The notes below the pieces were generated by a model. That model saw only the letters and a program-made list of their open reading frames with translations. It was not told where the DNA came from and searched no databases. The translations under genes were made by a program, and so were the position numbers. Below, piece by piece: positions 32,557-42,084 of a stretch of 64,000 bases of DNA (position 1 is the first letter of the stretch; the number at the start of each line of letters is the position of its first letter). Source of the DNA: Sessilibacter corallicola (GTDB taxonomy: Bacteria; Pseudomonadota; Gammaproteobacteria; Pseudomonadales; Cellvibrionaceae). The stretch covers positions 275,001 to 339,000 of the forward strand of contig NZ_JAJSLX010000002.1 in assembly GCF_021290925.1 (NCBI RefSeq), given 5' to 3'.

Positions 32557-33591
32557 TTAGTTGTGTGCGTGAAGCTCTTCGTTCAATTCGATGGCCGATT
32601 TATTGGTCTTGCATTCAACGGCGCCTGATTGAGAGTTTCTGCGGAACAACAAGTCATTTTTATTGGCGAGATCACGTGCTTTAACGGTTTCGACGACTTC
32701 ACCTTTGTCGTCTAAAACTGCGATTCTTGAGCCGGCAGTAATGTAAAGGCCCGCTTCCACAGTGCAGCGATCACCCAACGGAATACCGATACCTGCGTTT
32801 GCGCCCAATAGGCAGCCTTCACCGACAGAAATAACGATGTTGCCGCCGCCTGAAAGTGTTCCCATGGTTGAGCAGCCACCGCCTAGATCGGAGCCTTCAC
32901 CAATCATAACTCCTGCAGAAATGCGGCCCTCGATCATGCTCTTGCCAGCGGTTCCAGCATTAAAGTTAACGAAGCCTTCGTGCATGATAGTGGTGCCTTC
33001 GCCAACATAGGCGCCAAGGCGTACACGGGCGGTGTGTGCGATGCGAACACCGGTAGGAACCACGTAGTTGGTCATTTTCGGGAATTTATCCACACAATCT
33101 ACATCGAGGATTTGACCCTTTAAGCGTGCTTTCAATTGACGTTCAGTCAATTCATTAAGGTCTACAGCGCCTTCGTTGGTCCACGCTACGTTTGGCAATA
33201 CGGCAAACATGCCTGAAAGATTAACACCGTGAGGCTTCACTAAGCGATGCGACAGTAAGTGCAGCTTTAAGTAAGCTTCTGGAACAGAAGTGGGTTCTGC
33301 GTCGGAGTCGAGTAATACGGCAACAGCAGGTTTGTCCCCTTGATCAAAGGTTCGGACCATTTGAGAAAGCTCGGTGTCACCTGCATTATCAATTGCATCC
33401 GCCAGTGCTTTAATTTGATCACTGGTCAGTTCGACAGCAACATTACCGCCTTGATATTCCAACACTTGGGCCACTGCTGATGTGATTTCGCTATTAGGCG
33501 CCAGAAGGGGCTTTGGATAAAAAACTTCTAACCAATCGCCTTTGGAGTTTTGTGTGCCTACACCGAGACCTAAGCTGTATAACGTTGTCAT
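32557..33591 (-). CDS. dapD: Tetrahydrodipicolinate N-succinyltransferase, long form
   Basis: 344 residues, the length of the Pseudomonas-type DapD rather than the 274-residue E. coli form. It transfers succinyl from succinyl-CoA to tetrahydrodipicolinate in the DAP branch. A variable N-terminal domain of about 160 residues is followed by a left-handed beta-helix with hexapeptide-like repeats: VRLGAYVGEGTTIMHEGFVNFN, MIEGRISAGVMIGEGSDLGGG and CLLGANAGIGIPLGDRCTVEAG. It lies 23 nt after the ArsC/Spx-like gene and appears co-transcribed with it. Confidence 0.96.
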   Translation of the reverse strand: MTTLYSLGLGVGTQNSKGDWLEVFYPKPLLAPNSEITSAVAQVLEYQGGNVAVELTSDQIKALADAIDNAGDTELSQMVRTFDQGDKPAVAVLLDSDAEPTSVPEAYLKLHLLSHRLVKPHGVNLSGMFAVLPNVAWTNEGAVDLNELTERQLKARLKGQILDVDCVDKFPKMTNYVVPTGVRIAHTARVRLGAYVGEGTTIMHEGFVNFNAGTAGKSMIEGRISAGVMIGEGSDLGGGCSTMGTLSGGGNIVISVGEGCLLGANAGIGIPLGDRCTVEAGLYITAGSRIAVLDDKGEVVETVKARDLANKNDLLFRRNSQSGAVECKTNKSAIELNEELHAHN

Positions 33592-33614
33592 GATCGTTCC
33601 TGTCTAAGTTTTCG

Positions 33615-33962
33615 TTAAGATTGAAGCCACAGCTGGTAATTGTCTGCTTTGAAGCCGAGGTGGCGACTTTCGCCAGTATCCAATAGTGGTCGTTTTATTA
33701 AAGTTGGATTTTCGCAGATTAATGCAGCAGCATCGTCACTGAGAGCTTGTTCTTTTTGGCTTTCTGTCAGTTGTTTCCAGGTTGTGCTGCGTTTGTTCAC
33801 CACTGCGTCGGCACCGAGTTCACTTAACCAGCTTTCAACTTGCTCAGTGTCTAATCCATCCACACGAAAATCGTGGAACGTATAGTCGATATTGCGCTCA
33901 TCAAGCCATTTGCGGGCTTTTTTTACGGTATCGCAATTTTTTATGCCATATAAAGTTATCAT
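33615..33962 (-). CDS. ArsC/Spx-family reductase-like protein
   Basis: 115-residue thioredoxin-fold protein of the YffB/ArsC family. The single-cysteine motif is YGIKNCDTVKKARKWLDE (Cys10), followed by the family's FHDFRVDGL stretch. LIKRPLLDTG (about 92-101) corresponds to the KRP motif that positions the substrate in arsenate reductase relatives. Most family members next to dapD and dapC have no proven arsenate function; glutathione-dependent reduction of an unknown substrate is more likely. It sits directly upstream of dapD. Confidence 0.9.
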   Translation of the reverse strand: MITLYGIKNCDTVKKARKWLDERNIDYTFHDFRVDGLDTEQVESWLSELGADAVVNKRSTTWKQLTESQKEQALSDDAAALICENPTLIKRPLLDTGESRHLGFKADNYQLWLQS

Positions 33963-34076
33963 GGACCAAGCTGCCTTGTATTCTATGACTGTCGATTACT
34001 TGCCAGTTAAAAAGGGGCGCTAGAATAGCAAAATTCAATGCCGCACACATCTTTGACTAAGTTTTGATAACCGACA

Positions 34077-34769
34077 TTACGCTTTTAATGTTTTTTTAGG
34101 GTGTTTTCGATTGGGATAGCAGGTTGTGCATATTTCACAGACTCGACCATCGCAGCCGCGTGCACTGCAAAACTCTCGTCCGTAATAAATAATTTGCAAA
34201 TGTAGTTTATTCCAAGATTCTTTGGGAAAAACGCGTTTTAAATCTTTTTCAGTTTGGGCAACACTTTTGCCGTTGGTTAATCCCCATCGTTGAGCTAAAC
34301 GGTGAATGTGTGTATCTACAGGGAAAGCCGGAACGCCAAATGCTTGGGACATAACAACGCCCGCTGTTTTATGGCCGACGCCGGGCAATTCTTCCAACAG
34401 GTCCATATCTTCTGGAACTTCACCGTCGTATTTCTCTACCAAAATCTGTGACAACTTGGCAATCGCTTTGCTTTTTTGTGGTGACAATCCACAGGGTCTT
34501 ATGATTGCTTGAATGTCTTCCACCGATTGCTTGGCCATATCAAACGGGTTGTCAGCCAGCTTCCACAGTCCAGGCGTTACCTTGTTAACTCGTTCGTCCG
34601 TGCATTGAGCCGACAGCAATACCGCAACCAATAAGGTGTAGGGATCTTTGTGATCTAACGGAATGGGTGGCTCAGGATACAAGCTGGTGAGTTTTTCCAG
34701 AATGTAAGAGACCCGCTCGGGTTTGGTTAAGTTTTTAATGGCGGTTTGAACGTCGAGGTTAGCAGTCAT
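34077..34769 (-). CDS. nth: Endonuclease III (DNA glycosylase/AP lyase)
   Basis: 230-residue base-excision repair enzyme removing oxidised pyrimidines. The helix-hairpin-helix ELPGVGHKTAGVVMSQAFG carries the catalytic Lys (GHKTA), and VDTHIHRLAQRWGL the catalytic Asp. The core (LLSAQCTDERVNKVTPGLW) matches Nth throughout. The C-terminal cysteine region reads C-SARG-C-DGRV-C-EI-C-TT-C, not the usual C-x6-C-x2-C-x5-C of the 4Fe-4S cluster, and the protein ends in a basic tail (NRKHPKKTLKA). It lies downstream of dapC with an 88-nt gap containing a hairpin. Confidence 0.95.
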   Translation of the reverse strand: MTANLDVQTAIKNLTKPERVSYILEKLTSLYPEPPIPLDHKDPYTLLVAVLLSAQCTDERVNKVTPGLWKLADNPFDMAKQSVEDIQAIIRPCGLSPQKSKAIAKLSQILVEKYDGEVPEDMDLLEELPGVGHKTAGVVMSQAFGVPAFPVDTHIHRLAQRWGLTNGKSVAQTEKDLKRVFPKESWNKLHLQIIYYGREFCSARGCDGRVCEICTTCYPNRKHPKKTLKA

Positions 34770-34796
34770 GATCTGATATTTGCTGAAATAGGCGAG

Positions 34797-34836
34797 GCGA
34801 TGTTGGGTGCTCTACTAGGTAAGCAGCCAACATCGT
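34797..34836 (-). other. Hairpin between dapC and nth
   Basis: GCGATGTTGGGTGCT / AGCAGCCAACATCGT pair with one internal mismatch around a 10-nt loop, giving a stem of about 13 bp. It begins about 21 nt after the dapC stop and lacks a T-run. Confidence 0.7.
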
Positions 34837-34857
34837 AGGGCATTTGATTAATGAATA

Positions 34858-36057
34858 CTACAAGTGTTCTTGAGCAAATTCGACGAGGCGATTTGCTGCT
34901 TCGATACATTCATCAAGTTCGGCAACTAAAGCGATGCGAACAAAGTTTTTACCGGGGTTTTGGCCTTTGCTGTCACGCGCTAAATAGCTGCCTGGCAAAA
35001 CCGTTACATTTTGCTTTGCAAACAATTCACGCGTGAAAGTTTCTTCGTCAATAGGTACCGGTAACCACAGAAAAAAAGCGGCATCGGGTTTGATGACGTC
35101 AAAAGCTTGTTTCAATATTGGAATAACTTTATCGAATTTTTCTTTGTAGGCTTTTCGGTTGGCTTCTACGTGACGTTCATCGTTCCAGGCGTCAATGCTG
35201 GCCAGTTGAGACGGCACTGGCATCGCACAGCCGTGATACGTCCGATATTTTAAATAACTGCTAATCAGTTGTTTGTCGCCGACAACAAATCCCGAGCGTA
35301 AACCAGGAAGGTTAGAGCGCTTGGAAAGACTTTGAAAAACAATACAGCGTTTAAACTCTGTATTACCTAAGGTATTACACGCTTCTAAGATTCCAACGGG
35401 TGGTTCATCAAAATAAATTTCTGAATAACACTCATCGCTGGCGATTATGAAATCGTGCTTCTCTGATAATTTAATTAACTGTTGTAAGTAATCTAACGGC
35501 GCAACCGATCCGGTTGGATTGCCCGGATTACAAAAATAAAATAATTGGCAGCGCTCCCAGATGTCATCAGGGACAGAATTTAAGTCTGGAAGAAAATGGT
35601 TGTCGCGATCACAATTTAAATAGTACGGCTCTGCGTTTGCTAATAACGCGGCACCCTCATAAATTTGATAGAACGGATTTGGAGAAATAACCACGGGTTT
35701 TTCAGTGGTTTTACCGTGATCTATCACTGCTTGAGCGATGCTAAATAGAGCTTCTCGGGTTCCGTTAACAGAAAGCACCTGATCCACAGAAACTTGGCTT
35801 TCGTTCAGCCTGTACCGTTTTTCACACCAGCGTGCGGCGGTTTCGCGCAGCTCTGGTGTACCGGAGGTTACGGGGTAGTTGCTCAAAAATGCTAGATTAT
35901 TTTTCAGGGTTTCTAAGGCGAATTTGGGCGGCGCGTGTTTCGGCTCGCCGATAGACAAAAAGATAGGATTTAGCTCCGCCGGTGGCGTAATTCCTTCTTT
36001 CAGTTTGGCAAGCTTTTGAAATGGGTAGCTGTGGAGTGATTCAATGTTGGGATTCAT
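34858..36057 (-). CDS. dapC: Succinyldiaminopimelate transaminase
   Basis: 399-residue fold-type I PLP aminotransferase. It converts N-succinyl-2-amino-6-ketopimelate to N-succinyl-L,L-DAP, the step between DapD and DapE. PLP-site elements include NPNPFYQIYEGAA-type NPFYQ, FCNPGNPTGSVAPLD, IASDECYSEIYFDE and the lysine in FQSLSKRSNLPGLRSGF. FVRIALVAELDECIEAANRL ends the C-terminal domain. The assignment to DapC over a generic aspartate aminotransferase rests on the linkage with glnD, dapD and dapE, as in Pseudomonas. It lies 24 nt after glnD. Confidence 0.93.
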   Translation of the reverse strand: MNPNIESLHSYPFQKLAKLKEGITPPAELNPIFLSIGEPKHAPPKFALETLKNNLAFLSNYPVTSGTPELRETAARWCEKRYRLNESQVSVDQVLSVNGTREALFSIAQAVIDHGKTTEKPVVISPNPFYQIYEGAALLANAEPYYLNCDRDNHFLPDLNSVPDDIWERCQLFYFCNPGNPTGSVAPLDYLQQLIKLSEKHDFIIASDECYSEIYFDEPPVGILEACNTLGNTEFKRCIVFQSLSKRSNLPGLRSGFVVGDKQLISSYLKYRTYHGCAMPVPSQLASIDAWNDERHVEANRKAYKEKFDKVIPILKQAFDVIKPDAAFFLWLPVPIDEETFTRELFAKQNVTVLPGSYLARDSKGQNPGKNFVRIALVAELDECIEAANRLVEFAQEHL

Positions 36058-36081
36058 TGGCAGTGCCTAAAAATAACGGAC

Positions 36082-38781
36082 TTATGCAAGCGCTTTGGCG
36101 TCTTGTTCTTGGTTTTGCTCGTCTAATTGCTTTTGAATTTCTTCCTGCAATTTTGCGCATAGGGTCGGATCACTTAAAGGTTCTCCCTGCTCATCGGACA
36201 ATAAAAAAACGTCTTCAACCCGTTCGCCTAAAGTGGAAATGCGGGCGCTGTTAAGATGAATTTTTAGGTCGATAAAAATTCCTCCGATTCGCGCCAGCAG
36301 TCCGGGACGGTCAGGAGAAATAACCTCAAGCAGCGTTTGACCGCTCACCAAGTCGTTGTTAATGGAGGTTTGTGTCGGCATTCGGAAATGTTTAAGAACC
36401 CGAGGCGTGCGGCGATGAATACTTTTCGAGTCTTCAGTTGCGAGACTAATTTCCCGTACTAAAGCTTCTTGGATGTTGTTGAGAGTTTCATCGTCGCGCT
36501 GGATCGGATTACCGTTTTGATCCAACACATAATAGTTGTTAATGGTGATGCCGGATTTTGCGTTGTAAATCCGCGCTTCTTGAATATCTAGATTTAAAGA
36601 ATCTAGGGTAAGTGCCGCTGTGGCGAATACGTTGGTGCGATTACTGGTTTGAATAAATATTTGAGTCGCATCTTCATCGTGGAATGTATTGGTTTGGCTG
36701 AAAGCAACGACTAACGATGGATCGTCTGCTTCTGCTACTGCCAAAGTTTGCCACGCGATGTCGATGTGGGTTTCGCGGACAAAATAATCCTCGCTGATGT
36801 CGGACCAAACCTTACGAATGTTTTCTTCACTCAAACCTTTGTCTGCCAATTTTAAAATGGCCGACATTTGTGTTTCTTCGATCAGGTCTTGCTTGTCGAC
36901 AGGATTCTCTAAACCTCTACGTAACAGACGTTTTGTCTCCATGTAGAGTTGTCGCATTAAGCTTGCGCGCCAATTATTCCAGATGTTCGGATTGGTCGCG
37001 GTCATATCCGCCGCCGTTAAGGTGTAGAGATAATCCAAACGGTTTTGATCACCTACTTTTAAGGCAAAGTTATGGATAACGCCTGGATCAGAAATATCTT
37101 CTTTTTGTGACACCGACGACATCAGTAAATGATTTTCTACGAGCCACACAATTAAGTTGGTGTCTCGGCGATTGACACTGTGTTGTTTGCAGAATTGGTA
37201 CGCGTCTTTTGCTCCGAGTGTGGAGTGATCGCCGCCGCGGCCTTTGCCTATATCGTGGTACAAGCCTGCCATATACAGAAGCTCGGGCTTGCGCAAATTG
37301 CGATAAATGTAGTGAGCAATTGGGTAGGTTTCGCGACTTTCAGCCTGGGCAAAATGCTGCAGCATCTTTACCAGTTCGAGGGTGTGGGCGTCAACGGTGT
37401 AAATGTGAAACAAATCGTGCTGCATTTGACCGGTGATTCGACCGAACTCTGGCAGGTAACGACCGAGAACTCCGTAGCGTATCATTCGACGCAATACAGT
37501 GAATAAATCGAATGGGGCTTTTAATAACGCAACGAACAAGCTCTGGTGTAGAGGTGTAGCTCGGAATTGATCATCGATTAAGTTGCGACTTTCGCGAATC
37601 AAGCGGATGGTACTTGCTCGTACTCCTTCGATATTGGGGTTGTTGCCCATTTGTACGAATATTTCAATCAGTGCCGAAGGGTACTGCTCAAACACTCGGT
37701 TGTGGGTGACCTCAATAAAGTTATTGCACAGCTGAAAGCGTTCGTTAATAGGAACAATTTCTTGGCGTGCATCTTTTTCTAAAATGGCTTCACTTAAAAA
37801 TTGCAGCAGAACATCATTGAGTTCGCGAAGTGATAACACAACACGATAGTACCATTGCATAAACTGCTCAACGGCGAGTCGTTTTTCCGAATTGCTGTAA
37901 CCAAACATGGTCGCGAGTTCGGTCTGGTAATTAAACAGTAGACGCTCTTCGGGACGGCCGGCAAGAATGTGCAGGCCGTAACGGACTTTCCAGAGAAACT
38001 CTTCGCCGCCATTAAGAATGGCGAGTTCTCTCGGGGTAATAACTTCACGACCTTCCAGCTGATTCATTGACTTGATGCCAAAGAACCGTTGCACGACCCA
38101 GGTGAGGGTCTGAATATCTCTCAGGCCACCGGGGGCATTTTTGATGTTAGGTTCGAGGTTGTATTCGGTGAAGTTAAACTTCTGATGGCGCTTTTCTTGT
38201 TCTTCGAGTTTGGCTTTAAAGAACTCTTTTGCCGACCAGATTTTATCGGGACCAATGGCGTCTTTGAGCATTCGACACATGTAAGGAACGCCAACAATGG
38301 TGCGCGATTCCATCAAATTGGTAACGATAGTGATATCACCAGCTGCCAATTCGGTGCATTGCTTAACCGTTCGAACGCTGTGACCAATGTCCAGACCGAT
38401 ATCCCAAAGCAACATAACAAAGCGCTCAATACTTTGGGAAAAATCGGCGATGGTGTCTTCTTCGAAGAGAATTAGAATATCGATGTCGGAGTGGGGGTGC
38501 AGTTCGCCTCGACCATAACCGCCAACGGCGAGTAAGCCGATTTGATCCGACCAATCGAACTGATGCCAAGCGTAGTGCAATAGGCAGTCAATAAACAACG
38601 CTCGTTCATGAATTAGGCGCCGAATGGGTTCGCCTTCGTGAAATCGGTGATCAAAATGAGCATTGTTTTGCGCAATCGCATCTTTGAATACTGAGATGCA
38701 ATTGGGGCTTGATGCTAGGTTTTTTCTGAATTTTTCTTGATCGAAAAAAACCAGCGGCTCTTCAAAATATGGAGCAAGCAC
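36082..38781 (-). CDS. glnD: Bifunctional PII uridylyltransferase/uridylyl-removing enzyme
   Basis: 899-residue nitrogen sensor that uridylylates the PII protein when glutamine is low and removes UMP when it is high. The nucleotidyltransferase motif is GGYGRGELHPHSDID (87-101). An HD phosphohydrolase site GLYHDIGKGRGGDHS lies near 505. Two C-terminal ACT domains follow, the second with LLEVISPDRPGLLARIGGIF (about 815-834). Length matches the family (about 890). It starts at GTG overlapping the map stop by one base (TAGTG), so translation is coupled to map. The gene order map-glnD-dapC is conserved in gammaproteobacteria. Confidence 0.97.
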   Translation of the reverse strand: MLAPYFEEPLVFFDQEKFRKNLASSPNCISVFKDAIAQNNAHFDHRFHEGEPIRRLIHERALFIDCLLHYAWHQFDWSDQIGLLAVGGYGRGELHPHSDIDILILFEEDTIADFSQSIERFVMLLWDIGLDIGHSVRTVKQCTELAAGDITIVTNLMESRTIVGVPYMCRMLKDAIGPDKIWSAKEFFKAKLEEQEKRHQKFNFTEYNLEPNIKNAPGGLRDIQTLTWVVQRFFGIKSMNQLEGREVITPRELAILNGGEEFLWKVRYGLHILAGRPEERLLFNYQTELATMFGYSNSEKRLAVEQFMQWYYRVVLSLRELNDVLLQFLSEAILEKDARQEIVPINERFQLCNNFIEVTHNRVFEQYPSALIEIFVQMGNNPNIEGVRASTIRLIRESRNLIDDQFRATPLHQSLFVALLKAPFDLFTVLRRMIRYGVLGRYLPEFGRITGQMQHDLFHIYTVDAHTLELVKMLQHFAQAESRETYPIAHYIYRNLRKPELLYMAGLYHDIGKGRGGDHSTLGAKDAYQFCKQHSVNRRDTNLIVWLVENHLLMSSVSQKEDISDPGVIHNFALKVGDQNRLDYLYTLTAADMTATNPNIWNNWRASLMRQLYMETKRLLRRGLENPVDKQDLIEETQMSAILKLADKGLSEENIRKVWSDISEDYFVRETHIDIAWQTLAVAEADDPSLVVAFSQTNTFHDEDATQIFIQTSNRTNVFATAALTLDSLNLDIQEARIYNAKSGITINNYYVLDQNGNPIQRDDETLNNIQEALVREISLATEDSKSIHRRTPRVLKHFRMPTQTSINNDLVSGQTLLEVISPDRPGLLARIGGIFIDLKIHLNSARISTLGERVEDVFLLSDEQGEPLSDPTLCAKLQEEIQKQLDEQNQEQDAKALA

Positions 38782-39554
38782 TAAAACCGTTCCTCAGACC
38801 GGGCTGTTAACACTTCGACACCGTTGGCAGTAACAGCCATGGTGTGTTCCCACTGGGCGGATAAGCGACCGTCTTTTGTCTCGACAGTCCAGCCGTCTTT
38901 CTTCAGTTTGGTTTGAGGTTTACCGGCGTTGATCATTGGCTCGATGGTGAACACCATACCTTCTACCAGCTCCATTCCGGTATCTGGGCGGCCGTAATGG
39001 AGGATCTGAGGTTCTTCGTGGAATTGTTTACCGATGCCGTGGCCACAGTACTCACGAACAACGGAGTAGTAGTTTTTTTCCGCGTGGCGTTGAATGACGT
39101 GGCCAATATCGCCCAAGCGAGCGCCTGGTTTAACTAACTCAATACCTTTGTACATGCACTCTTGAGTGACTTGTACTAAACGCTCAGCGTGCGGCGCTAC
39201 TTTGCCAACACAGAACATTTTGCTGGTGTCGCCGTGATAACCTTCATAAATAACGGTAACGTCGATGTTGATGATGTCGCCGTCTTTGAGAATTTTTTTC
39301 TCCGAAGGAATACCGTGACAAATAACATGGTTAACTGACGTACAAATGGATTTTGGGAAGCCTTTGTAGCCCAAGCACGCCGGTATCGCTTTTTGTTCTT
39401 CAACAATATAATCGTGACAGATTTGATCAAGCTCACCTGTTGAAACGCCGGGTTTGACATAATCTCCGATCATTTCCAAAACCTCTGCCGCCATTCTTCC
39501 GGCTACGCGCATTTTTTCAATGTCTTCAGGGGTTTTGATGGTTATATTAGTCAT
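38781..39554 (-). CDS. map: Methionine aminopeptidase, type I
   Basis: 257-residue cobalt/iron-dependent enzyme removing the N-terminal Met from new proteins. The metal ligands of the pita-bread fold are seen in NIDVTVIYEGYHGDTSKMF (two Asp), CGHGIGKQFHEEPQILHYG (His), and FTIEPMINAG and SAQWEHTMAVT (two Glu). The segment VNHVICHGIPS holds the conserved substrate His. The length is typical for type I. It is divergent from rpsB, as in many gammaproteobacteria, and overlaps glnD by one base. Confidence 0.98.
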   Translation of the reverse strand: MTNITIKTPEDIEKMRVAGRMAAEVLEMIGDYVKPGVSTGELDQICHDYIVEEQKAIPACLGYKGFPKSICTSVNHVICHGIPSEKKILKDGDIINIDVTVIYEGYHGDTSKMFCVGKVAPHAERLVQVTQECMYKGIELVKPGARLGDIGHVIQRHAEKNYYSVVREYCGHGIGKQFHEEPQILHYGRPDTGMELVEGMVFTIEPMINAGKPQTKLKKDGWTVETKDGRLSAQWEHTMAVTANGVEVLTARSEERF

Positions 39555-40090
39555 AAGCTGCCTTTGGCTGTTTCCGGTTAAAACTGGTTGTTTAATCTGG
39601 GCTCAAACTCGGATATACGCTGTATTACAACTATTAGGTTTATCGGTTCATGTCCACCAAACATGGGTTTGGTCGATGAATGGTTTGCTATTAACCTAAC
39701 GCGTGTTCTCTGCTCAGATTTGCGTCTAAAAACGACGAATTATAAACCAACCCTTCAGGTGTCGGTAGCAAAAACCGATGATCAGAGGGCTGTCGTTTCA
39801 GTATTGTAGTTTTTTGTCTTCCTGCTGCGTTCTCTTTGGCTTGTTGTTCATGCCTTGAGATTACGTTCAAATCTCTTTTCTACCGTATTCATCGCAGTAT
39901 AAAACAATTATAAGTGGTTATTGAGGGTTGTTTGTGGTATAAAGCCGCGCTCGATAAGGGCTGAGGTTCTCAATCGAGCTTAATCCTTAAAAATTCAATG
40001 TCACACATAAACCGACACGGTTTCCTGGGTGCCTTACGAGGTTGGAAATTGGGGTTTATGGAGGCCTAACCCATAAGCTAGGAAATAGTT
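39555..40090. other. Divergent map/rpsB promoter region
   Basis: 536 nt between the divergent starts, no gene. It carries both promoters. The rpsB-proximal part (from about 39938) is treated separately as a promoter and leader. Confidence 0.6.
39938..40090 (+). promoter_or_regulatory. Putative rpsB promoter and S2 leader
   Basis: TATAAA at 39938-39943 is followed by a GC-rich stretch (GCCGCGCTCG), the kind of discriminator seen in stringently controlled ribosomal promoters. No good -35 box is evident at 17 nt. About 140 nt of untranslated leader then precede rpsB. In gammaproteobacteria this leader is known to be bound by S2 for feedback control of rpsB-tsf. Applying that here is inference. 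Confidence 0.35.
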
Positions 40091-40831
40091 ATGCCACAAG
40101 TAAGCATGCGCGATATGTTGCAAGCCGGTGTCCACTTTGGTCACCAAACCCGTTACTGGAACCCAAAAATGAATCAATTCATTTTCGGCGCTCGTAACAA
40201 AATTCACATCATTAACCTTGAGCACACCGTTCCTGCTTTTAACGAAGCATTGGAAATCGTGCGCAAAATGGCTTCTTCTAAGAAGAAAATCCTGTTTGTT
40301 GGTACTAAGCGCGCAGCTCAAAAGAGTATTCGTGAGCAAGCAGAACGCGCTGGCCAGCCGTTCGTAAGTCACCGTTGGTTGGGTGGTATGCTTACCAACT
40401 ACAAAACCATTCGTGCTTCAATCAAGCGCTATCGTGAGCTAGAAGCTCAAAGCCAAGACGGTACTTTCGAGAAGCTAACCAAAAAAGAAGCTTTGATGCG
40501 TACTCGCATGATGGACAAGCTAGATCGTTCTATCGGTGGTATCAAAGACATGGGCGGTCTTCCAGATGCATTGTTCGTAATCGACGTTGAACACGAGCGT
40601 ATTGCTATTCAAGAAGCTAACAAGCTTGGTATTCCTGTCATCGGAATCGTTGATACCAACAGCAGCCCTGAAGGTGTTGACTACGTAATTCCTGGTAACG
40701 ACGATGCAATCCGTGCCATCAAGTTGTACACCAGCGCTATTGCTGATGCTTGCCTAGAAGGTCATTCAACTTCTCAAGCACCTGCAAAAGACGAATATGT
40801 AGAAGAAGCGTCTGACGCAGCAGCGCAATAA
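40091..40831 (+). CDS. rpsB: 30S ribosomal protein S2
   Basis: 246 residues, typical for S2, a late-assembling small-subunit protein needed for S1 binding. Signatures include [27 protein letters not shown] at the start (the S2 N-terminal block), [16 protein letters not shown], and the second signature [49 protein letters not shown]. The C-terminus is acidic. It is the first gene of rpsB-tsf-pyrH-frr, and an intercistronic hairpin separates it from tsf. Confidence 0.98.
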   Translation: MPQVSMRDMLQAGVHFGHQTRYWNPKMNQFIFGARNKIHIINLEHTVPAFNEALEIVRKMASSKKKILFVGTKRAAQKSIREQAERAGQPFVSHRWLGGMLTNYKTIRASIKRYRELEAQSQDGTFEKLTKKEALMRTRMMDKLDRSIGGIKDMGGLPDALFVIDVEHERIAIQEANKLGIPVIGIVDTNSSPEGVDYVIPGNDDAIRAIKLYTSAIADACLEGHSTSQAPAKDEYVEEASDAAAQ

Positions 40832-40930
40832 ATAACGTTTTATTGCTTGTTGTCGGTCCGTCATATTCTTGGAATATATGCAGGGTATAAACCCGCATCA
40901 TTAGATAGACGGCTGCGACAGACTGTATCC

Positions 40931-40956
40931 AAAAAGGGGCGTAGGCCCCTTTTTTA
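40931..40956 (+). terminator. Intercistronic terminator between rpsB and tsf
   Basis: AAAAAGGGGC / GCCCCTTTTTT with a 3-4-nt loop sits 36 nt before the tsf start. Such a partial terminator between rpsB and tsf is common and sets the S2 to EF-Ts ratio. Confidence 0.85.
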
Positions 40957-40991
40957 AAATTAATTATCGAATCTGTGTGAGGATTAGGAAG

Positions 40992-41867
40992 ATGGCAGCG
41001 ATTTCTGCATCTTTGGTAAAAGATCTACGTGAGCGTACCGGTCTCGGTATGATGGAATGTAAAAAAGCCCTTAAAGAAGCGGATGGTGACATCGATCTAG
41101 CCATCGAAAACTTGCGTAAAGCGAGTGGTTTGAAGGCTGCTAAGAAAGCTGATCGTACCGCTGCTGACGGTGTTGTTCTTGCTAAAGCAAGTGAAGATGG
41201 CAGCTACGCATTAGTATTAGAAGTTAACAGTGAAACTGACTTCGTTGCTCGCGATGAAGGCTTCCTAGCTTTCTGTAACACAGTCTTAGACAAAGCATTC
41301 TCTGAAAAGCAAACCGACATCGCTGCTCTTATGGCGGGTGACCTTGAAGATGCTCGTGAGAAGCTTGTTCAAAAGATTGGTGAAAACATCACTGTTCGTC
41401 GCGCCTCTGAAATCACTGGCGACGCTGGCACTGTTGGTGTGTACGTTCACTCAAACAACCGCATTGCTGCGTTGGTTCAGTTGACTGCTGCAAACGGCGA
41501 AGTTGCAAAAGACATCGCTATGCACGTTGCTGCTGTTAACCCTCGTGTTAACAAACCAGAAGACATGCCTGCTGATTTGTTAGAGAAAGAAAAAGAAATC
41601 ATCAAAGCTCAACCAGATATGGCGGGTAAGCCAGAGCAAATCGTTGAGAAAATGATGGTTGGTCGTATCAACAAGTTCTTGAAAGAGAACAGCTTGACTC
41701 AACAACCTTTTGTAAAAAACCCAGATGTTACTGTTGGTCAATTGGCCAAAGACGCTGGCGGTGAAGTTGCTGCGTTCATTCGCTTAGAAGTAGGCGAAGG
41801 CATCGAGAAAGAAGAAGTCGATTTCGCTGCAGAAGTTGCTGCACAGGTTAGCGATGCAACTAAATAA
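40992..41867 (+). CDS. tsf: Translation elongation factor Ts
   Basis: 291 residues from ATG 40992, chosen because GAGGATTAGGAAG gives a good ribosome-binding site just upstream; a GTG at 40977 would add five residues. EF-Ts is the nucleotide-exchange factor for EF-Tu. The N-terminal [27 protein letters not shown] is the signature block, and [13 protein letters not shown] the second. The core TDFVAR motif ([12 protein letters not shown]) contacts the EF-Tu Mg2+ site. Strong codon bias agrees with high expression. Confidence 0.98.
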   Translation: MAAISASLVKDLRERTGLGMMECKKALKEADGDIDLAIENLRKASGLKAAKKADRTAADGVVLAKASEDGSYALVLEVNSETDFVARDEGFLAFCNTVLDKAFSEKQTDIAALMAGDLEDAREKLVQKIGENITVRRASEITGDAGTVGVYVHSNNRIAALVQLTAANGEVAKDIAMHVAAVNPRVNKPEDMPADLLEKEKEIIKAQPDMAGKPEQIVEKMMVGRINKFLKENSLTQQPFVKNPDVTVGQLAKDAGGEVAAFIRLEVGEGIEKEEVDFAAEVAAQVSDATK

Positions 41868-41883
41868 GTTGTTTTAGCTATCG

Positions 41884-41919
41884 AAAAAAAGCTGGAGATT
41901 TTCTCCGGCTTTTTTTTTG
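41884..41919 (+). terminator. tsf terminator
   Basis: AAAAAAGCTGGAGA / TCTCCGGCTTTTTTTT with one G-U pair, 17 nt after the tsf stop. It ends the rpsB-tsf transcript, so pyrH has its own promoter in the 165-nt gap. Confidence 0.92.
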
Positions 41920-42084
41920 CCTGGACAATCGTGTTGGTTGATATGTGTCTTTAAGTCTCAAGAAATATTGCGAGTAATATTTACATTTATAAAGCGAATG
42001 TCCAATCAAGAAATTGACTTGTGAAATTTATCAGTCTTCCTGGTAAACTTCGCGCAAATTTTTTTGGTGGAACGGAGCGATACC

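Noticed and set aside
39588-39809. 73-codon ORF between map and rpsB
   Set aside because: No ribosome-binding site, no family features, lies in a promoter region.
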